From contig CM038726.1 of assembly GCA_021613375.1 (NCBI GenBank), positions 9,928,253 through 9,992,252 of the forward strand: DNA of 64,000 bases, in the 5' to 3' direction. Position numbers and translations under genes: made by a program. This DNA comes from Megaleporinus macrocephalus. Taxonomy: Eukaryota > Chordata > Actinopteri > Characiformes > Anostomidae. Within the stretch, counting starts at the first letter, position 1, and each line of letters opens with the position of its first letter. This document shows, piece by piece, positions 1 through 11,714 of the stretch. A model generated the notes under the pieces. The model saw only the letters and a program-made list of their open reading frames with translations. It ran no database searches and had not been told where the DNA came from.

Positions 1-243
1 TTTTTGAACGCAGCCAAACATCATGGTTTCGTTTAACATACAGCCTCCAAACTGCATGTACTCACTCAGGGCAGGTCCCCAAGATAATCTAATCCATAGA
101 AATACCCACCCACACTCCTCTATTTGTCATTTATTCATCCCTCTTTCCACTCATAGGGTCCTATTCATTATTGACCAAATCCAAACATTACGGTTTCATT
201 CAACCTACAGCCACAAAATTGGCCGTACTCACTCTGCGCAAGA
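1..243 (-). repeat. R1 dispersed repeat, copy at left edge
   Basis: Minus-orientation copy (relative to the other R1 copies) with two units about 160 bp apart: ACAGCCTCCAAACTGCATGT near 41 and ACAGCCACAAAATTGGCCGT near 204. Cut by the window edge. Confidence 0.75.
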
Positions 244-1764
244 CATTTATATTTATATAGCGTTTATATTACAAAACAATCAATAGATAATAGAAATAGA
301 AGTAATCTAAACCAAATGAATGAATGAATACAGTCTATATTAGGTGGGCCCAGTCCTGCTTTTGAAGATCTAACACCTTACAGTTTAGCTCTGTTTAGGT
401 CCAGGTAATGAAGGCCTTCAGGGACATCCAAATATTGAGTCAGGTGTGCTGGATTTGAACTCTCCAGGGTTGCAGACGTCCAAGACTGTTACTGAGCAGC
501 CCTATATCAATGTTCAACTTCCAACTTTATCTTTCTTTTTCTTTTTCTTTTGACAAAAATAAGGCAAAAGACACTCTAAACACACCATGTCATCACATCA
601 AACTAGTAATAATCTCCTCTTCTACTACATACTATACTAATGCGTTTAGAAGAAAATCTCCACTTGTGCTTCAAGGCATGTATAAAAAAAACTTTTAGAT
701 AGCGAACTGACCAGTGGTTCCCATCACCACCATTAAGAACAATCCAGATTTGGTACGTTTCTCTACAGTGCGTCACACCAAATGACTTTATTTATGTCTC
801 AACGATCGAATTATACAGAAATTTAGAAAACATCAGTGGAATTTCCCTTTAATGGAGCTACAGGTTGAGTGGCGTCATTTGGAAACGCAGGCTGTGTGTC
901 ATCATACCGGCTGCAAAGCTACACTGAGTGGCCTTTGTTAAGTGCTGGGAAGAGTGGACAAGCTGGTGGTGGAGCTGGCATGAGAGAGAAAGAGAGAGAT
1001 TCGAAGAGAGATTAGGGAGAGAAAGAGCGAGCAGAGGAAAGCACTGTCCAGTGATTTGGGATGTATAGCCTGTCGGATCTGTTTAGATAATAGAAAAGAG
1101 TCAAAGGTCACGTCATGTACACTCCCACACTTTCCATTCTCTAGGTCATCTCAGTGCTCTTTCTCGCTCTCTCTCTCTCTCTTTCTCTCTCTCTCCAGCA
1201 TTGTGGACTAGCTTACGTGTCTCACTGTATCATAGGAGTGATGTTACCAGCTATGTTAAGCAGAGTCACTACAATTACATCCTCTTCCTTGTAAGCGTTA
1301 TCACTCACCACATTCTTCACACAAGTCTGGAATGGCCAAATCCTGAGGTGTCCGAAACAGTCAGGAGACTGACTCGTTGAAGCCACGGTCATCGCTGATG
1401 ACAAGCATATCATCACAGACCAAAGAAAAACAAGTATTTCTGAAAAAGTAGCTTTTTACAATGGAGAACAAAAACAGACTTAACTTCCAATGGAAGTCAA
1501 TGGAACCAAAAATTCCTTCCCAGCTATTTTGGAGCATTTCTACTCTACTGTCCTCTACTGTCCACACAATGTAAACAGCAGCTACTGTGTTGTGATACAA
1601 ATTGAGATGCAAAATTGAGAAACGTGTATTTCCCACATACTGACATCAACGGAGAAATTCTATTAAATAAAATCAAAATTTTCTCTCAGTTCAACGTTTT
1701 CTATTATTTTTTTTATTTGTGGCTTACACATACTCTTAAACCTAGAAAAGTTCATGCTTGAGCA
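244..1764. other. Intergenic, no gene seen
   Basis: AT-rich DNA apart from the repeat at 345-510 and GA/CT runs near 983-1025 and 1160-1197. Short open frames have no recognisable content. Confidence 0.6.
345..510. repeat. Probable dispersed fish repeat
   Basis: GGGCCCAGTCCTGCTTTTGA, AATGAAGGCCTTCAGGGACA and CAGGTGTGCTGGATTTGAAC resemble a short dispersed fish repeat of the 'associated with CAGGTGTGCTGGA' kind. No ends were found. Confidence 0.4.
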
Positions 1765-2205
1765 GTGCGAGGAATGAGGGATGAACGAATAAGTGGAGGA
1801 GTATGGGTTAGTGGGTTTGAGGACCTGCCCTGAATGAGTACATGCAGTTTGGTGGCTGTAGGTTTAACGAAACCATGAGGTTTGGGTGGAATCAAAAATG
1901 AATGGGTCTCTATGGGGGAAAACAAAGGGATGGAAAAAAACTACAAAGAGACGAGTGTAGGTCAAACCAACACTGTAGTCATGGTCAGGGGTCTGCCCTG
2001 AATGAGTGTATGTGAAACGGTACACTTTTTGTAGAGTCTCATTAATTTTCTGACACACCCAAACATCATGGTTTGTTTAATGTACAACCCATAAACTGCC
2101 TCTAAACTACTAACACAGAGCAGATCTCCAATCTTTAATCCACATACATACTGACCCACACTCCTCTATTTGTTGTTTATGTGTAACCATCCTGCGTTTC
2201 CTTCC
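1765..2205. repeat. R1 dispersed repeat, inverted pair
   Basis: Plus-orientation units (1765-2035; CATGCAGTTTGGTGGCTGTA, CCATGAGGTTTGGGTGGAAT) meet a minus-orientation unit (2048-2205; AAACATCATGGTTTGTTTAA, CACTCCTCTATTTGTTGTTT) head to head near 2045. The arms could form a long hairpin. Confidence 0.75.
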
Positions 2206-2436
2206 TTCAATGTACTTTATTTACAGCTGCTGTTGCAATAACTCAAGTAAACGACATATTTCTCACAGCATCCACATTTAAAAATGAAGGATCCTAAACG
2301 GCTGCTGGTTATGGATGTGCAGTTGTAGGAAAAAGGTTTTTCACTCTCAGGCATCTTAGTTACTGACAGAAAGCGGTTCTTCTATAACAGTACCCTGAAG
2401 AACCCAGAATTAAGTACCATGGAGAACCATCTCCAT

Positions 2437-2637
2437 TCATTTCAGGGACCCAGTGTTATTTGTGGAACCTGCAGCCACGCCTTCAAAGATCAGGGTTAGA
2501 AGCTGGTTTATCATGTTGAGCTTCTCACCATCCAAGAAACCCCAAACACATTCAGTGAAGACTCTGTGGTGGTCCATCCACTGTTCTAAGAACACCAGCA
2601 GCTGCTTCTTGGTTCGATGTGTCCGTATCTCCGTTTT
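2437..2637 (-). other. Unidentified 66-codon open stretch
   Basis: Minus strand, stop to stop, no early ATG. It reads KQLLVFLEQWMDHHRVFTEC and on through a Gly/Phe/Asp/Glu-rich stretch, ending GSTNNTGSLK. Flanking DNA (CCATGGAGAACC, AAGAACC words on the left) looks like a fish dispersed repeat, so this is probably part of a transposable element. No homologue recognised. Confidence 0.2.
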
Positions 2638-3059
2638 TCAGTGAGGAGCTTCTTGAACATCTACAGATCTTTACAGACCCCCATAGCGCTGAGGTGTCTT
2701 CTCACAGTGGAAGGGTGGTCAGAAACGCTAGTGGATGTTTTCAGGACTGCGGAATGAGGGGTGCTCCTCCTTTTAAGATGAAAGCTCTAAACTGTATGGT
2801 TTTCTTTGAATATTGTGTATGTGTGTATATCTGTATAGTTTGGCGTCTGTACAGAACTGTAGAAGAACAGAGGATCAACCTTTTAACATCAGATGAGTTG
2901 CATGTAAAAGAGAACATATTTCTTATGATCAGACTTTGCTGTAAAGCACTGAAGAGCTCTGAAGACCCATCAGCCCAGTAGGGGAGTCAGTGGCCCGAGG
3001 CTGAACTATGTGTGCATTTGTATTAGTGTTAAAGTGTTTGTACTGTATTAAATGTCCTG

Positions 3060-3061
<2 letters not shown>

Positions 3062-3121
<60 letters not shown>

Positions 3122-3261
3122 ATGTGTGTATGTCTGCATGTGTGTATTTGTGTGTGGATATCAGTTGAACTATGTTTAACAGGGGGCCTGCTGATGAGAC
3201 TTCTTGTCAACAGTTTGTATTACAAGAGTTCAGAAACACCGGAAATCTGTTCCTCTCTAAT

Positions 3262-3306
<45 letters not shown>
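3062..3306. repeat. (GT)n and (CA)n microsatellites facing each other
   Basis: (GT)26 at 3062-3113 and (CA)22 at 3263-3306 are complementary and about 150 bp apart, a potential cruciform or hairpin. Confidence 0.95.
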
Positions 3307-3308
<2 letters not shown>

Positions 3309-3477
3309 AAATGGATGTGTGTGTCACTTTAGACTATGACTACCCTTAAGGTTTATTAATGGCTAAAAATTACTTTATTAATGTTATTAAGTATGTCAAA
3401 AATGTTTATAACACAGTAATAAAGGGAGCAGGCTATCAAGGTATAATGCTGACTGATGGGAAATACAGTAGTAGTAA

Positions 3478-3605
3478 TACTACTAGTAGTAATAATAAGT
3501 AGTACTACAGTAGTATTAATAATAAAATAAATAATGAATGTATTATTATTATTATAATTATTATTATTGCTGTTGTTGTTGTTGTTATTATTATTAATAA
3601 TAATT
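3478..3605. repeat. Degenerate trinucleotide AT-rich repeat
   Basis: AGT/AAT units followed by ATT, GTT and ATT/AAT units. The Asn-rich minus-strand frame is an artefact. Confidence 0.85.
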
Positions 3606-4085
3606 AAGTGACTCTGAGCTCGACTGTTTAACAAAACCTGGTTTCACAGTTTAGAAGCAGAAGAACTGGAAAAGTGTCTCCCGCTTCTCTGTATTTGTGC
3701 AGATCTAAGATCAGCAGCTGGAACATAAACAGACAGACGTTCTGTGCTGTGAGCAGGTTCTAGATTATTGGCGAATACTTCTCAGGTGGTAAAAAGCTAC
3801 TTTGGTGATTGTGTTTACATGCGGTAAGATAAGTAACCAGCAACATCTACAGTAAGGTTTAATAAACGTTGGCTCACTATTAGGCAAACAAGAGGTTATT
3901 GATAATATTATTATTTATCTGTAATAACTGCTTGTTAATTACATTAATGAAGTGTTTATAGTCTGGTGGTACATATGTGTATTTAAAAGCATACTTTATT
4001 TTTAATGTAAGTCAGTGTAACCAGACTTCTACATTCCACACAATGTGAAGGGCAACAGGTACTTTCAGTGTGTGTTAAACAATTA

Positions 4086-4566
4086 TATACAGTGCTGTGC
4101 AAAGGTTTTAGTCCCTTGGGGACATTATTATATGTAAAAAGCTACTCCATCCAGCTTTTATTTACTCACCAAAACACTTAATTCTTTAAATATTCAAACA
4201 GTGTTAACACAGTAGGTCAGTGTGTGTATTTAACCCTTTCCAATCTTCTCCTTGTGGAAACAACCCAGTATTATGTACAGTTCTCATCTAATACCTGCTT
4301 TGACTGCTCAGTACTTCATTAAGCTAAATCAAGATTGCTGCTGAAGGAACTAAATACATTCATACAATGTCTGGGGCGTCCAGAAGAAATCTGGAACTAC
4401 ACTTTGTTCTTCAAACTGGAGCTCAAGATATGATCTACTTCCTTCACAATAACATATTCATGTTACTTTGTATTGTATGTATGATTATCTACATCTGTTC
4501 TAATCATATCTGGCATTCTTACTGGTGATAATACACTTATTACTAATATACTTTTGCACAGTAGTA
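4086..4566 (+). mobile_element. Short TIR element (Tc1/mariner-like MITE), copy 1
   Basis: Bounded by ACAGTGCTGTGCAAAGGTTT and an imperfect inverse, CTTTTGCACAGTAGTAT, with TA next to each end. The interior is 480 bp without a transposase. A close copy of its right two-thirds is at 45040-45330. Confidence 0.6.
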
Positions 4567-5164
4567 TATGGGTTATATGAATTTGAAATTTCTAGGCCAA
4601 ACACAAATAATACCCTTATTTATTCAAAAATCAAATAGTAATTAGCCGTAGACGTGATGAAAACACCTCAGCAAGTGACAAGCTGTAAGTTTGGGAGAGG
4701 ATGTGTATGTGCTATATTGTACTGGACTGGGAGGCTGGTTAATGAGGTAGTGGTAGAGTGTTGGTGCTGCCTGTGAAAGAGAATTGTACTGATGGAGGTA
4801 CACACCTGCTGTCTTGGCTATATGGCAACTGTCCAATAAGAGAGTTTCCTGCTACAAAGCTATGGTTCCTGTATCTTCTTCGCACGAACGCTACTGTATA
4901 AAAACAAGTCCACGCCTGTCAAGCACACCAAGGCAGCAGTATCATATGCACCAGTACATTTACTTTCCGAAGCTGCCCTGATTTTGTTGTTTCAGGAGAA
5001 AGCCTTCTCAAATGTCTGTTGCTTCACGGATTCCTGGCAGCCGCAGGAAAAAAATGTATTTACGCAGCACTCGAAACCCAGCCCAACGAAAATCAACACT
5101 CTCTGACCTGCTCTTCTATCCGATGAGTCTTCTTCAGTCTTCTCAAATCTTTCTGAGGTTATTT
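4567..5164. other. Intergenic, no gene seen
   Basis: Single-copy-looking DNA between a TIR element and the L2 LINE; no motif recognised. Confidence 0.55.
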
Positions 5165-6018
5165 TACATTTACATTTACAGCATTTAGCAGACGCTCTTA
5201 TCCAGAGCGACTTACAAAAGTGCTATGTGTTCAGTCAGAGTATGTATCTCTATCTAGTACAAACAGGTTTAAGTCCAAACTACTCTTATACTCAAACACT
5301 GCCATAAACACAGGGCCAGCACTGATACCTAGAAAGAAGATAACAAAATATAAGATTAGATAATACCTAGCAAGACTGGAACACCTACAGAGAAGAGAAT
5401 AGATACAAGACTACATTCAGTATAAGTGTAATACTTAGCCAGTGTTCCTAGAAGATCAAGTGTAATTATGGTTTCTACCAATGCTTCAAATAGATTAGCA
5501 CCTATAAGTGCTTCACAAAGAGACGGTGGTCTTCAGTCTGCGTTTGAAGACTGCGAGAGAGTTTGGACAGCCAGTGGAAGTTCGTTCCACCATCTGGGCT
5601 CCAGGACAGAGAAGCGTCTTGTCGCGTGTCTTCCATGAATCTTGAGAGATGGCCGGTCAAGCCAAGCAGTACTTGAAGCGCGAAGGGCTCGAGGTGTGGA
5701 TCAGCTTTTGACCATTGCCATAAGGTAAGGAGGAGCTGGTCCATTCTTGGCTTTGTAGGCATCAGAACTTTAAACTGAATGCGAGCAGCTATAGAAAGCC
5801 AGTGAGGGGAGCGCAGCAGTGGAGTGACATGAGAGAACTTGGGAAGATTGAAGACGAACCGTGCTGCTGCATTCTGGATCAGTTGTAAGGTCCTGATGGC
5901 CTGCAGAGGAAGACCAGCCAGGAGCGAGTTGCAGTAGTCGAGCCTTGAAATGATAAGAGACTGGACGAGCACCTGGGAGGCCTCCTGAGAGAGGAAGGGT
6001 CGGATGTGTCTGATTTTA
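5165..6018 (-). mobile_element. L2-type non-LTR retrotransposon, 5'-truncated 3' end
   Basis: Minus strand. The open part at 5972-5502 starts with SRLDYCNSLLAGLP, LQLIQNAAARFVFN and FSHVTPLL..SPHWL, the typical end of the reverse transcriptase region of fish L2 elements, followed by a diverged C-terminus (SLQTQTEDHRLFVKHL). The 3' end near 5165-5215 has the fish L2 tail: GTCGCTCTGGATAAGAGCGT, CTGCTAAATGCTGTAAATGT. It is heavily truncated at the 5' side and inactive. Confidence 0.85.
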
Positions 6019-6146
6019 TTTACATTTTTTTTTTGTTTTAGATTTTATTACAAACTTATATAAAATATATTTAAGCATTATTTTGTATAATTGGACTGTG
6101 TAAATTATCATTAAATTAAATTAAATTAAATTAAATCATTTACTAA

Positions 6147-6670
6147 GTGTCAAGGACCAACAGTGGAAGGAAATATACCATCACTAAATCATTATATCAT
6201 TATTCATCATTACTCAGGAGTCGGTTAAGATACTTCCACTTAGCATTTGACTCACCTTTACCAGGACAGGTTTCACTTTTCTGTCGATGCATCCCAAAAT
6301 GCAGCCCAATAATATAAACTGGCATAATAAGACTGGCAGCCCCACCAAAATACCTTACCCAAAACAGCAAGCTTTGTCATGTTTTGGCAATAGTGACCTA
6401 TTATTTGGTTATAGAATAGTGGTGGAGTGTAGTAGTAGTTTTGATTATACATAGATTAATGTAATTTTAAATTATGGACCCCAGGAAGAATAGCTGCTAC
6501 TTCTATAGGAGCTAATGGGGATCCAAATAAAATAAACAAAAAAATATATACATATATACCTATATTATATATTTATTATATATTATATATTATATATTTC
6601 AGACAATCGAAGGATGTAGTTTGGACCACTTTGTTCAAGGCACTGGCTCTAAAACAGTGTTCCCCAATAG
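6147..6670 (+). repeat. Direct repeat, left copy
   Basis: Starts GTGTCAAGGACCAACAGT, then GAGTCGGTTAAGATAC, ACCAGGACAGGT and GCATCCCAAAATGCAGCCCA, ending with AAGGATGTAGTTTGGACC and CACTGGCTCTAAAA. A diverged second copy lies at 7788-8268 in the same orientation. A shorter internal pair (ACAAACTTATATAAAATATA at 6052 and 6742) is also present. Confidence 0.75.
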
Positions 6671-6854
6671 GTTCAAACTGTTGGCCCACCGTCAAACACC
6701 TATGTTTACATATTTATCTTACGACTAAAATATTTTTAGTACAAACTTATATAAAATATATTTATAAGTATTATTTTGCATCATTGGACTGTGAGAATTC
6801 TGAACAGGCTGTAAGATGATGTTGAACAGGCTCTGGACAGCCCAGACAGACCAC

Positions 6855-7435
6855 CGGTAGAGAGGATCACTTGATTCGTCGACAAGCAGGAGCAGCTCCC
6901 ATAGCTTCCTAGACTGCTACCATATCATACAGACTCTATCATATCGTCTTTACTGATGAATACAGGCTCTGTTTTCTGTATGGTAACCAACGACGGCCGG
7001 GTTTAAGTATGAAGGCCTCATGGTGAGCACTTCAATCCTGCCTTCACTAGGCAGTAGAGAGACACACTGACCCAACTGCTGGTGTGATGTTCTGGGGAGC
7101 TATCGCATACCACAGTCGGTGACCCCTAGTAGTGATACGAGGGTCACTAACAGCTCAGCGATATGTGCAGGACATCCTGCGCCCACATGTGTTGCCTTTC
7201 ATGGCAGGACTTCCAACTGCCTTTGTTCAGCAGGATAGCGTTCCACACACAGCAAGCGACTCTACCAGATTACAACACTTACCCGCTCGCCAGATTTATC
7301 GCCAATCCAGCATTTATGGGACCACCTGGAACGCCAGCATCGGCAATTGTGCAGGATCTACAGGCTCAGCTGCAACATCTGAGGGCAAATGTATATCCAG
7401 ACCATTGTTTCACTCTTTGACTGGATGGTGGTGAT
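6855..7435 (+). mobile_element. Tc1/mariner (IS630-like) transposase relic
   Basis: Frameshifted remains of a DDE transposase. In changing frames one reads VFTDEYRLCF (first acidic site), GVMFWGAIAYHSR, SPLVVIRGSLTAQRYVQDIL (wording may be shifted by indels), FVQQDSVPHTA (second Asp) and IQHLWDHLERQH near 7310-7345 (third acidic site). Several frameshifts and loss of both ends make it a pseudogene. Direct repeats flank it at 6147-6670 and 7788-8268. Confidence 0.75.
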
Positions 7436-7787
7436 GAACTTAAAATTTAGGAGATATTTATCCACAACTCAACCTGTTTCAGAGAAAACTCTGAAACAGT
7501 GTGGCCTGTGCACTGTGCAGTAAACCTTGACCCCCAAGGTAATCTAGCCAAGGCCTGAGATGTACCAAGCACAGGTCAGTACGACCTGGCGCAGACTAGC
7601 ATGAGGCATGTTTCTTAAACAGAGAAAACAATTGAGTTGAGTTTGGAGATAATGGTACCATGAGCCCTAGGCTAGGGAGGTTTGTTTTCCGGTTGCTTTG
7701 GACATAATGGTACTAAACTCAAGGTGTGGAATGTACAAAAAATGAGGGGTGACATTACCTTACCCCCCTGAGATGTGTCAAGTTATA

Positions 7788-8094
7788 GTGTCAAGGACCG
7801 ACAGTAGAAGGCAATACAACATCACTAGCTAATTTTATCATGATATCATTATTCAGCATCACTCATGAGTCGGTTAAGGTACCTGCTCTTAGCTTAACCA
7901 GGACAGGTGCCACTTTTCTGTTACTTTGAGTGTGAGTATGTGTACTATGTAAACAAAGAACAAACGATACATCCCAAATTGCAGCCCAGTGATATAAACT
8001 TGCAGCCCTACCAGTTTATAAAATATAGAATATAGAAAATTGGTTATAGAGTAGTGGTGAAGTTTAGTAGTAGATTTGCTTCAGTGCAATATCC

Positions 8095-8176
<82 letters not shown>

Positions 8177-8268
8177 CAGATGATCCAAGGATGTAATTTG
8201 GACCATGAGAACATTTTATTTTCCCAATAAAGTGTTCCCACTTTGTTTATGGCACTGGCTCTAAAATA
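7788..8268 (+). repeat. Direct repeat, right copy
   Basis: Second copy of the segment at 6147-6670, sharing GTGTCAAGGACC, GAGTCGGTTAAGGTACC and AAGGATGTAATTTGGACC. It contains an expanded (TA)n at 8098-8173 where the left copy has only a short AT-rich stretch. Confidence 0.75.
8098..8173. repeat. (TA)n microsatellite
   Basis: About 38 TA dinucleotides inside the right direct-repeat copy. Confidence 0.97.
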
Positions 8269-8842
8269 AGGAAAACCTCAGAGAAATCTATTAATAACAA
8301 TGTGAAGCTTCCATATCTGTGGTACTTCATCTTTGTGGGAGGTTTAGTGCCACTGATTAGTTGCAGCATCACTGCATAATATTTCCTGTTATTCAACCAG
8401 ATACTCTACTGTACACCAGCATTAGAATAAGCGTTTCCAATAAAGTGGCTGGGGGCTGTATATTGTGACTGAGTGAAGTTCATTTGCAACAACACAACAG
8501 ACACAACAGGAACACAAAAACTACACTCCGTGACCTATCAGGAATTCAGGGGTTCTGCAGCTGTTGATTAATGTCCTGTATATTGCAAAAGCAGTGAGTT
8601 CATGTGTTGGGAAATGATCAGTGCCTCAGTTTGAACTGAGAAAACACAGTATCTGTAGAGCAGCAGCTAACGTTAATAGTTTTACTCTCCGATTTTAGCC
8701 AATCACATCACCGTATAGCGCTAATGATCTAGTAAGCCTTCTGGGAAAGTTAATGCTGACCATAGATTTTTTTTTTTTGCTTATCTATTAACTAATAATT
8801 TTCATCTTTGTCCATCATTGATATCAGACAAATAGCCACACA
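8269..8842. other. Intergenic, no gene seen
   Basis: Mixed-composition DNA without recognisable repeats or coding signal. Confidence 0.55.
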
Positions 8843-9173
8843 GGTGTTGTCATGCCTGCCCGTCCACGTGCCCCGTTTACGTCCTGTCCATGTGGTTCTG
8901 TTTTGTCACGTGCTTCTGTGTCTCTGCCCTTGCCCCGCCTCGCACACCTGTTCGCCATTGATGTTTAGTCTCGTCACCTGTTCCCTCTTGTTACCCTGTG
9001 TTACTTATACCCTGTGTTTGCAGTCTGTCTTGGTTGGTCATTGTCTTGATATGTGGCGTAGTATCTCCGTTTCTGTATCCCGTCTGTTTGCCTTTTGTTT
9101 GTGTTTGATTATTAAAAGTATAGTTTATTTAAAAGCTTGCGAGTGTGTCTGACCTCATCTCTCCACTACTGCA
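8843..9173 (+). mobile_element. Possible solo LTR
   Basis: A CT-rich segment runs from TGTTGTCATGCC to CCACTACTGCA (TG...CA ends) with a late ATTAAAA polyadenylation-like word at 9110 followed by GCTTGCGAGTGTGTCTGACC. This layout resembles fish retrovirus-like or Gypsy LTRs. No target-site duplication was found, and no internal element is present. Confidence 0.35.
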
Positions 9174-9330
9174 TGTCCAAAAGTATCCAGACACCCTTCC
9201 TATGAGTAAACTGTGTTTAAAAGTGTTTAACTGGGCACATAGCTTGTACAGTATCCATACAACAGCACATGCAGAGTAATCAGTCTGGTGTTCAAAATGG
9301 TCAGTGAACTGATTGCCTGTTGAGTTTCTG
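9171..9330 (+). mobile_element. Tc1-like terminal fragment
   Basis: ATGTCCAAAAGTATCCAGAC ACCC resembles the outer terminal repeat of a fish Tc1 family (ATGTCCAAATGTTTGTGGAC). The following bases are diverged and no transposase is present. Confidence 0.4.
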
Positions 9331-10057
9331 TGTGCAATATTGATAACAGCAAAACAGTGATAAAGTTTCCAACTGTGAACAGTTTGGACTGGTGAGGTTC
9401 ACTAGAACAGAGTATTTCATATCAAACCATCCAGAATGACACTGTTCACATCTTACCCATTAAATTATTTTAAAATGTAGAAAGAAACGTTTATGACATT
9501 AGCTGGATTACACATCCTCGTTTTTCCGAAGTGGCAATCTACTTCACTTTTAAAGTACATCAATAGGGCCAGAATTATTTCCAAGCTATTTTGGAGCATT
9601 TCTATTGGTCAGCAATTCACTGGGTGAGGGTGGGTGTGATCGTCAGTCATTTCTATTGTGTCCTTGTCAACTTCAGGCCTTTTACTGTATTTAGCTATTT
9701 TCTCTGTAACCCGTAACTAACTTAAGTATGTGGGGCATAACCTGTAGGTTGTGTGTGATGTGGGGGGGCTTGTTTCCTCAGTCAGGGGCGCTGCCAAGGA
9801 TTTGAGGTGGTCACCAGTGAATGCCGGTAACACTGGCCTGTTTCACTCTGATAAGAGCTTCATTTCCACCAGTCACAGATTAAACCCAGCTTTCTTTGTG
9901 AAGAACCGGGTGACATACTGTCGCTCTTTTCTTTCACTTTCAACAGTCTCCGTTTCATTTTTGGTCTCAAGATTTTTCTTCTAAATTCAACATGATGCTT
10001 CTCTCTGAACATAAAGGGCACTGCATGCAATTACAATTCACACCCATTTTAAGGGCG
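9331..10057. other. Intergenic, no gene seen
   Basis: Mostly unique; a short R2-like word CAAGCTATTTTGGAGCATTT at about 9582 also occurs near 1522. Confidence 0.55.
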
Positions 10058-10330
10058 GACCAAACCACCCATCCACTACCTTCCACTTTATCCTGCTAGT
10101 TGGGGTCACAAGGGGTTCGGCTACACCATGGACAGGTCGCCAGTCCATCGCATGACCAACACACACTCACACCTACAGGCAGTTTAGAGTGAGTGATCAA
10201 CCTAACATGCATGTTTTTGGACTGTGGGAGGAAACCGGAGTACCTGGAGGAAACCCACTCAAGCACAGAGAGAACATACACACTCCACACAGAACCATCT
10301 GGACCGGGAATCCAACCCAGATCATCTTAC
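10058..10330 (-). mobile_element. tRNA-derived SINE-like element, copy 1
   Basis: Minus-strand copy of a repeat widespread in fish. It reads from a B-box-like GGGTTGGATTCCC through TTTCCTCCCACAGTCCAAAA, ACATGCATGTTAGGTTGATC, GCGATGGACTGGCGACCTGT to TAGTGGATGG. The tRNA-like head (A box and B box) is inferred from this and the cleaner B box in the 47.7-kb copy. I do not know the family's formal name. Confidence 0.7.
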
Positions 10331-10590
10331 TGTGAGACCACAGTACTAACCACTACACCACCGTACTAACCGCTACACCACCATACTAACCACTACACAA
10401 CCGTACTAACCACTACACCACTATACTAACCACTACACCACCATACTAACCATTACACCACCATACTAACCATTACACCACCGTACTAACCACTACACCA
10501 CCATACTAACCACTACACCACCATACTAACCATTACACCACCGTACTAACCACTACACCACCGTACTAACCACTACACCATCGTGCTCAA
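10331..10590. repeat. 20-bp tandem array expanded from SINE head
   Basis: About 13 copies of CCACTACACCACCATACTAA (ACCG or ACCA variants) continue directly from the tRNA-like end of the SINE at 10058-10330. On the minus strand each unit carries TGGTGTAGTGG, 10 of 11 matches to the Pol III A-box consensus TRGCNNAGYGG. Confidence 0.93.
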
Positions 10591-11714
10591 CAGCTAAATG
10601 TCCTTGAGACAACTTTACTTTGTAATTATCTATAAAAATAGCCCCCTGCATTCTGAAGCGCTGGTCCCGTTTACTCATCAGTGGTGATGATAATGTCTGA
10701 ATGACGGTACTAACCACTTCACCACCATGGGCAGACCGAACCATATTAATGCTAATAGAAAGTGGGAGGCAAACCTATAAATGCAGAGAAACTGTATGTT
10801 TATTTTTAGCCAACAACAAAAATAAAAGTAGGGTTTTAACATTTTAAATCAAGTAGCCTATGAATTATGAAAGTTTAATAGTTTAATACTCCTGTCAGTC
10901 CTTAAGCCCTTAGACTTAACTTTCCCACCCTATACAGCCCCTGCCCCCAGTGTCCATTGGACACCATATGCTTGTGGACCTGAACCTACTCACACACAGA
11001 TGCCAAGTGATTCAATTCTCTCAGCAACTTCTGAAAAACTGATTTGTTGGCTTATTGTTTCCTCGTCAGTAGATACAGTTACTACCAGAACATAAAACAC
11101 ATAAACATTCATCAGTGTGCTGAGCCTGGAGAAGACTTCTGTGGAAAAGACGCAAAAAGGCAGAATTTCATAAGGCTGACCGTTCTGACCACAGGGTTTT
11201 CCATGCTAATGTTAGTCAGCGACTGCCCGCATCTCAGGAGGACTGTGTCTCTGTTTAGAATTACTGGCACCAGCGCACCAGCCAACATATTTGCTGTCTT
11301 GCACCCGTTTATCTGCACAGGACAGCTGTCAATCCCGATTCCTTGAAAAGGTTAGCGTGCGTAGAAGTAAACAAGCGCACATTTCTGTTTTTATGGCGGT
11401 CTGGGTTCTCAAGGGAGTCGTGGCTTTTCTGTGAGAAAGCTGAGGAGATGGGCAGCTGGGGAAAGAAGTGACCAGCGCTCAGCTTCTGACCTACAAAAAT
11501 CCTGAAAATATTTCTAAAGAATCTGTAGTGGATTTAAACTTCAAAGTGGTGCTCAAGTATAATTAGCCCTAGTTGGAAAAGCTTGCTTCAGAAGAAAGCC
11601 TGTCATTTTTCTCCGAAATTTGCTGCGGTCATACTTACTCCCTAAGCTTTAAAGGGGTAGCTCTGAAAAACTGACTTCTCCAGTATGCCCTATTTAATCC
11701 AAATGTAGTTGATC
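10591..11714. other. Intergenic, unique-looking
   Basis: A part at 11040-11350 has balanced composition and overlapping open frames on both strands (100 and 68 residues) but no recognisable protein. It could be conserved non-coding DNA. Confidence 0.5.

Larger units (their letters stand above)
2206..4085. other. Intergenic, no gene seen
   Basis: Apart from the unidentified open stretch at 2437-2637 and the microsatellites at 3062-3306 and 3478-3605, nothing recognisable. Confidence 0.55.

Noticed and set aside
3356..3634. Asn-rich 92-residue frame
   Set aside because: Translation of a trinucleotide ATT/AAT repeat.
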